The notes below the pieces were generated by a model. It was given only the letters and a program-made list of their open reading frames with translations. It did not search any database and was not told where the DNA came from. From Sphaerolaimus hirsutus (lineage: Eukaryota > Nematoda > Chromadorea > Monhysterida > Sphaerolaimidae), in contig OZ038460.1 in NCBI GenBank assembly GCA_964036195.1, positions 7,567,504 through 7,631,503 on the forward strand: DNA of 64,000 nucleotides. The letters run 5' to 3'. Position 1 is the stretch's first letter. Every line of letters begins with the position of its first letter. Shown one piece after another: positions 59,768-64,000 of this stretch. Position numbers and translations under genes: made by a program.

Positions 59768-62700
59768 TCACAATTTTCTATGATCCGCCCCAACAGCCTG
59801 CCCAACACTCTCAAACCCATCTCTCAGTATCAACTCGTTCAGTTCCCGTTTCACCTTGCCCACTACGGGCCAGCCGTAGTAAACTAGTGACGTGTACAAC
59901 TGTACGAGACTGGCGCCGGCGCGCACCTTGTCGTAGTCGTCCTGGCCGCTGGACACGCCGCCGCAGCCGATGATCGGCACCCGGCCGCCGGTTAGGGAGT
60001 AGACCTGCGTGTTTACGAGTACTTATGTAACCAAAATTACCATTACTTTCACAATTTTAGAGTTCGTTCACAGCAGGGGCCAGTTCCGCAAGTGACAAAG
60101 TGCTTTACGTTTCACTTTACTCTTCTATTTGCCTTTAACTTTACTCTTTACTTTACTTTACATTTATCATTTTATTTTATGCTTATCTTTTGCTCTTAAA
60201 TCGTTACTTTATTCTTTACTTTTAAACTTTACTCTTCACTTTACTTTATACTTTGCACTTGCGGAACTGGACCCAGATCCCTCCAAAATAAGTAATCGCC
60301 TACTAAAAAGCCTAGAAAACAAAGAACAAACACAACTTACCTTTCTAATCTTCTCAGTGCTCATTTCCTTCAGTGGCTCGCCACTCAATCCACCCAGTTG
60401 ACTTTTGAGCTCACTCCGCAAAGTGTCCGATCTCTGCGTGGTGGTGTTGCCCATGATGATGCCGTCCACGGCGGTGTCCTTGTGCGTGCACACGGCGCAC
60501 ACGTCCGCCAGTTGCGCGTCGGTTAAGTCGGGCGACAGCTTCACCTAAGAAGGGGGGTTGGAAGGTGTGAGAAATGTGTGGTGGTTTTTGTAGCCGTCGA
60601 TCACGTGTTTTCGAACTGTTTTGTTCAGAAATTTTTCAAACTAAATTTTGGAAGTTTTGATTTAGACCGTGATTGAGAATAATCTGTATTCTGTATACTG
60701 CACCACCGAGTTGTGTAAAAAGGTGTCAGGAAATTTCTTTGCTCCAATTTTACAGTATGTGAAATATTTATTTTACAAGTATTTGATTTGTGCGCAAAAG
60801 AATCCACCTACAAATATTTACAACATCAACTGGCAAATTTGTTTCCATGGAGTTAAATGGTGCAGTTGCCGTACCAGAAGTTTAGCCTTTCTCAGATGCC
60901 AGCCAGACCCAAATGTGAAAATACATATTTATACTCGAGCGACATTACACCTTACAATGAAATCTACCATATCCCACCTGAATAAAAGAACAAACATTTT
61001 TAAAAAAATGCTTTGATAAATGATGAAAAAAAATTTATGCTTGTTCTTTTATTCAGATGGGATATGGTAGATTTCATTGTAAGGTGTAATGTTGCTGGAG
61101 TATACATAAATATTTATAATATAAATACATACATTATAACTAAAAATTTATGAATATATTCTTCTTCACAACTGTTTTACAACCCGATATGAAAATCTCG
61201 CAGTCTATGAATACAATATTTATCTAACGCACAAGCAAAGCGGGCGGTGCGTGTCCTCTTCTGTGTACCGGCTTACCACTGAGCGCAGCATCACTTTTCT
61301 CCGTTTGCAGCGACAGTCGGTTGCGCGACGCCCGCACCTCAGATAGAATACGCTTCAGAGACTGCAATACGCGAAAAATAATATAGAAAAACTCGTTAAT
61401 TTATGAAGAAAAAACATGTTTGAACAACCTTAGAAGACTGCAAGTCCCTCAGACCTCTCGTGTTGGGGCTGGAAACGTTGACAACGACGTAATTGCATTT
61501 ATCGCCCAAATATCCCATGAGCGATGCGTAATTGTATTGCGCATCCTCCTGGGGCGTGTCGCGGTTCTTGCCGATGTTCACGCCGATCACGGTGTCGGCG
61601 CACGCGACCGTCTGGTGATCGTTTTCCAGTTTTATGATAAAACGACCAATGCCCACGTTGTTGAAGCCGTATCTGTGCAGGAAAATGGGAATGCAGATTT
61701 TTGTGCAAACGCATCGTAAGTACAACAGGCATTCCTCAATTCAGAGGTGATTAGCGTTCCAAAAATATCTGGGTGATTTATATTTAAAAATTTAAACATA
61801 AAAACATAAAAATAACATAAAGTAAAGGAAAATAGATAAAATCTATCATTTTTATTTTTATTTTCATGGCTTTTTTTAGAGGGGTTTACTTATATTTAAT
61901 TTTTGAGAGGTTTTCTGAGATTATATTTGATTTGTTTTCCGAAAAAGACCCATTTTGGAACGCTACATGTGATCAAGTTGTCACTTTGTTTATAGCAGCA
62001 CAAATGGCTAAAGCACTCCATAAACTCAGCCAACCGAATCTTATTTCGCCCAGCACCGACAAAATTGCAAAATAACTGTTCACAAAAAAAACAACCTATT
62101 AATCACAGCCTGATCCTCGGGCAGCCGAAACACCCTGGGCTTGTCATTGCCCAACTGCGGCAAGGCGGTCACGGTGCCCAGCTCGACGAAGCCGAAGCCG
62201 CAGCCGCACAGGCCGGGCAGGGAGCTGCAGTCCTTGTCGAAGCCCGCCGCCAGACCGACCGCGCTGCGAAACTCCGTGCCGAACACCTGAGGGGATATTG
62301 ATATTTAGATAGGAGAAGTCAGGGGTTGGTTACAAATGGTCTATCTATCTGGAGAGATTTTTGTGAAATTTTACCCAATAAAAAAAAAATTCATTATTCG
62401 ATAGTTTTATAGATGTTCACCTTCAAAATGACTAGTTCATGTTCCTTATCGCCTTTTTTCAGCTATATATTATGTGTTTGTATACCTATTTTTAGCTATA
62501 TTTCTCAGATTTTCCCCCTATTCTTCCCTCTACACCTTGGAAAAGACTGAACTCCCGCAACCCAACCCCCCCCCCGAATTTGTCAAGAATCTATGCCTAC
62601 GGAGGAGCGATTTGCTATCTACCTATACAACCCCTAAAAATATAGGATAACCCTGGGAAAAGTATACATCAATACAACGGAAAGAACAACGTACCGTTGT

Positions 62701-63212
62701 TCGCAGAGAATCGTAGTCCTGATGCGACGGTCCCGAAGGTGGATACAGCTTATAGCGAGCCTGGAGCAGACCCAATCTGTCGGCAGCAGAATAGTTAATG
62801 TAAAACGCGTGATGACTAGCGATAGAACCAGAATTTCACTTTCAGACAAGGTTGACAGATATGACAGGTTGAATGCTGTATAGCACCTTTTCTAAGGAAA
62901 GTGTACATCGAACGTTTTGAAAACTTCAAACTGCATGTTTTGAATATCACAGCTCATGATCAAACATCCTGAATTACTGCGAATATCTACATCGAAAACT
63001 CAGCCACATCCACCAAACCCCAGTCGCTCATAGAAGACACACCTGTGCGCATATTCCGCATCGACGCACTTGTGCACGGCGGGCATGAACACCTTGGTGA
63101 ACAGGGACTCGTCGCCGCGCCAGTACAGCCTGCCGGCGAAAATGGCCACACCGGCGGGAACGACGATAAGCGTGGAACGGAGAATTTGGCCCCTGGCCAA
63201 TTTGGAGTACAT
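59768..63212 (-). CDS. DHODH: Dihydroorotate dehydrogenase (quinone), mitochondrial
   Basis: Catalyses the fourth step of de novo pyrimidine synthesis, dihydroorotate to orotate, on the inner mitochondrial membrane with FMN and ubiquinone. Seven coding exons in phase give 418 residues: 63212-63043, 62776-62695, 62286-62096, 61672-61429, 61361-61233, 60544-60341, 60004-59768. The N-terminus ([14 protein letters not shown], then hydrophobic [13 protein letters not shown]) fits a mitochondrial signal plus membrane anchor of class 2 enzymes. Next comes GLAAGFDK and the class motif [25 protein letters not shown] carries the catalytic Ser, VKLSPDLTD contains the FMN/substrate Lys, and [12 protein letters not shown] with [11 protein letters not shown] forms the phosphate-binding end. 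The protein ends VGADHRKL. A splice acceptor (CCGCAG) lies about 15 nt before the ATG. COMMD8 ends 196 bp upstream on the same strand. Confidence 0.96.
60074..60276. mobile_element. Palindromic element CAGGGGCCAGTTCCGCAA in DHODH intron
   Basis: Arms CAGGGGCCAGTTCCGCAAGT and ACTTGCGGAACTGGACCCAG enclose a run of CTTTACTCTTTACTTTAC-type pyrimidine-rich units. Same family as 19192-19410 and 54222-54380, but the centre is not self-complementary here. It lies between the last two DHODH exons. Confidence 0.65.
60930..61115. mobile_element. Foldback MITE in DHODH intron
   Basis: ACACCTTACAATGAAATCTA and its complement TAGATTTCATTGTAAGGTGT pair across a short AT-rich loop, extended by CCATATCCCACCTGAATAAAA and its complement. 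A half copy (GCACCTTACAATGAAATCTA) lies at 5880-5920, next to the M4 gene. Confidence 0.7.
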
Positions 63213-63407
63213 TTTGTCCGCACGCCTGCGGTGGGGGTAATGAAAATGGAAAAAATGAAAGGTAATTATCAGTGGTCAAAAATTATATTTCGAAATAATA
63301 TATGGAAATACACCGACGACCAGCAGGGTCAAGAGCATTGAAATAATTAAAAAAAGGACCTCACGCACAAAAGCTTCAAACCCCATTTCGAAACAAAGCC
63401 ACACACC
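63213..63407 (-). promoter_or_regulatory. Short COMMD8-DHODH spacer with acceptor before DHODH ATG
   Basis: Only 195 bases separate the COMMD8 stop from the DHODH ATG. Reading on the minus strand, a pyrimidine-rich tract leads to CCCCCACCGCAG, then GCGTGCGGACAAAATG. An AATAAA hexamer spans the last two COMMD8 codons and the start of its stop codon. The spacer would have to hold the COMMD8 3' end and the DHODH promoter, or the two genes share a transcript. Confidence 0.5.
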
Positions 63408-63771
63408 CTATTTATTATCGACAGTAACAGCACCCGCGTTACCAGTTGACGGAAGCTGCTCAAGCACTCGCTGCAGCTGCGCGGGCGTCAACTCAAAATG
63501 TATCGGCTCAGGCCGTTCGCGCACGCGCAGATACAAGCTGATCAAGGGCCTGTTCAGTTTGGCCGCGCCCTCGCCGCTCACCACCACCTGCACGAGCGAC
63601 GACACGTGGGGCTGATAGAATGGGGGAGTTTTGAATGGTGGGCGCACCTTGACTGTCCAATCGAATTCGATCAGTGTGAATTTAGCGTCTACAATGTCCA
63701 TCACCCAACGCGGGTAGTCGGGAACCGTCAAAATTTCGGTTTTTACAAAATAAAACAGATTTGGATACATG
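63408..63771 (-). CDS. COMMD8: COMMD8, C-terminal COMM domain (5' end outside window)
   Basis: COMMD proteins assemble the Commander complex for endosomal recycling and modulate cullin ligases and NF-kB. The visible part ends with a COMM domain: LIEFDWTVK, then VVVSGEGAAKLNRPLISLYL, then HFELTPAQLQRVLEQL, matching COMMD8 best among the family. Between TVK and VVVS lie 20 extra residues encoded by 63647-63588, which begins GTGCGC and ends GTGCAG. It is read here as a 60-nt GT-AG intron because the flanks then align with the family without a gap. The splice acceptor CCGCAG at 63772-63774 sets the upstream end of this exon; the N-terminal helical domain is beyond or unrecognised before base 64000. 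The stop is TAG at 63408-63410. Confidence 0.8.
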
Positions 63772-64000
63772 CTGCGGTAACAGCGCCGAGGGTGCGACAA
63801 TGAAAAACAAGCAAAATTTGGACAGGAAAGCAGTCACTGCCGGTGGACACAGGTGAATTTTGCAATCATGACACGGTGGCGTTGGTGCAAGTTGAAAGTT
63901 TCTGTGGATTTGAAAGTTTTTACAGAAACTAGTAGCGATGGTGGCGGATGGGTACATAAACTTGCAATCAAATTGAAGCCTCTACTTCTAAAGTCGAAAA

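Overview
The window is nuclear DNA of an intron-rich invertebrate animal. Gene models were built by eye: coding blocks of animal protein families are joined at GT..AG introns whose phases agree. All protein genes lie on the minus strand. From left to right they are a secreted M4 (thermolysin-like) metallopeptidase that runs off the left edge (3297-7409), two copies of a Nedd4-type C2-WW-HECT ubiquitin ligase (copy A 15283-24767, copy B 31304-43256), Integrator subunit 3 (INTS3, 47944-59148), mitochondrial class-2 dihydroorotate dehydrogenase (DHODH, 59768-63212) and the C-terminal part of COMMD8 (63408-63771) at the right edge. The phylum cannot be fixed from this sequence. The highly split genes and the very high load of palindromic transposon remnants fit a heterozygous, probably aquatic, invertebrate, but that is inference.

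The main structural event is a duplication of about 17-19 kb. Segment A (about 8280-26910) and segment B (about 27790-45090) are collinear and same-strand, and each carries the whole recognisable Nedd4 locus, a tRNA-Leu locus in a Nedd4 intron, and a tRNA-derived SINE. They meet at a 200-base run of N (27445-27644) whose two edges carry the same sequence. This can be a true tandem duplication or two alleles placed side by side by the assembler. Copy B gives an 834-codon frame (16 exons, C2 + three WW + HECT). Copy A keeps every HECT exon intact but has lost the cores of the WW1 and WW2 exons and six bases of the C2 exon. Conversely, the tRNA-Leu gene is intact in A and truncated in B.

The rest is mostly nonautonomous DNA transposons. 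Many have inverted ends and clear 8-bp target duplications (hAT-like) or TA duplications, and differences between A and B show pre-insertion sites. Families include elements built of GATCCC-type or GCGCCA-type repeats and a large family ending in TACCGTATTTCCTCGAAATA-like sequence.

Functionally the genes are unrelated housekeeping and secreted functions: ubiquitin ligation, snRNA/mRNA 3'-end processing by Integrator, pyrimidine synthesis, cullin-ligase/endosomal regulation by COMMD8, and extracellular proteolysis. DHODH follows COMMD8 by only 196 bp on the same strand with a splice acceptor just before its ATG, which raises the question of polycistronic transcription with trans-splicing. No CRISPR array, rRNA or autonomous transposase gene was seen.
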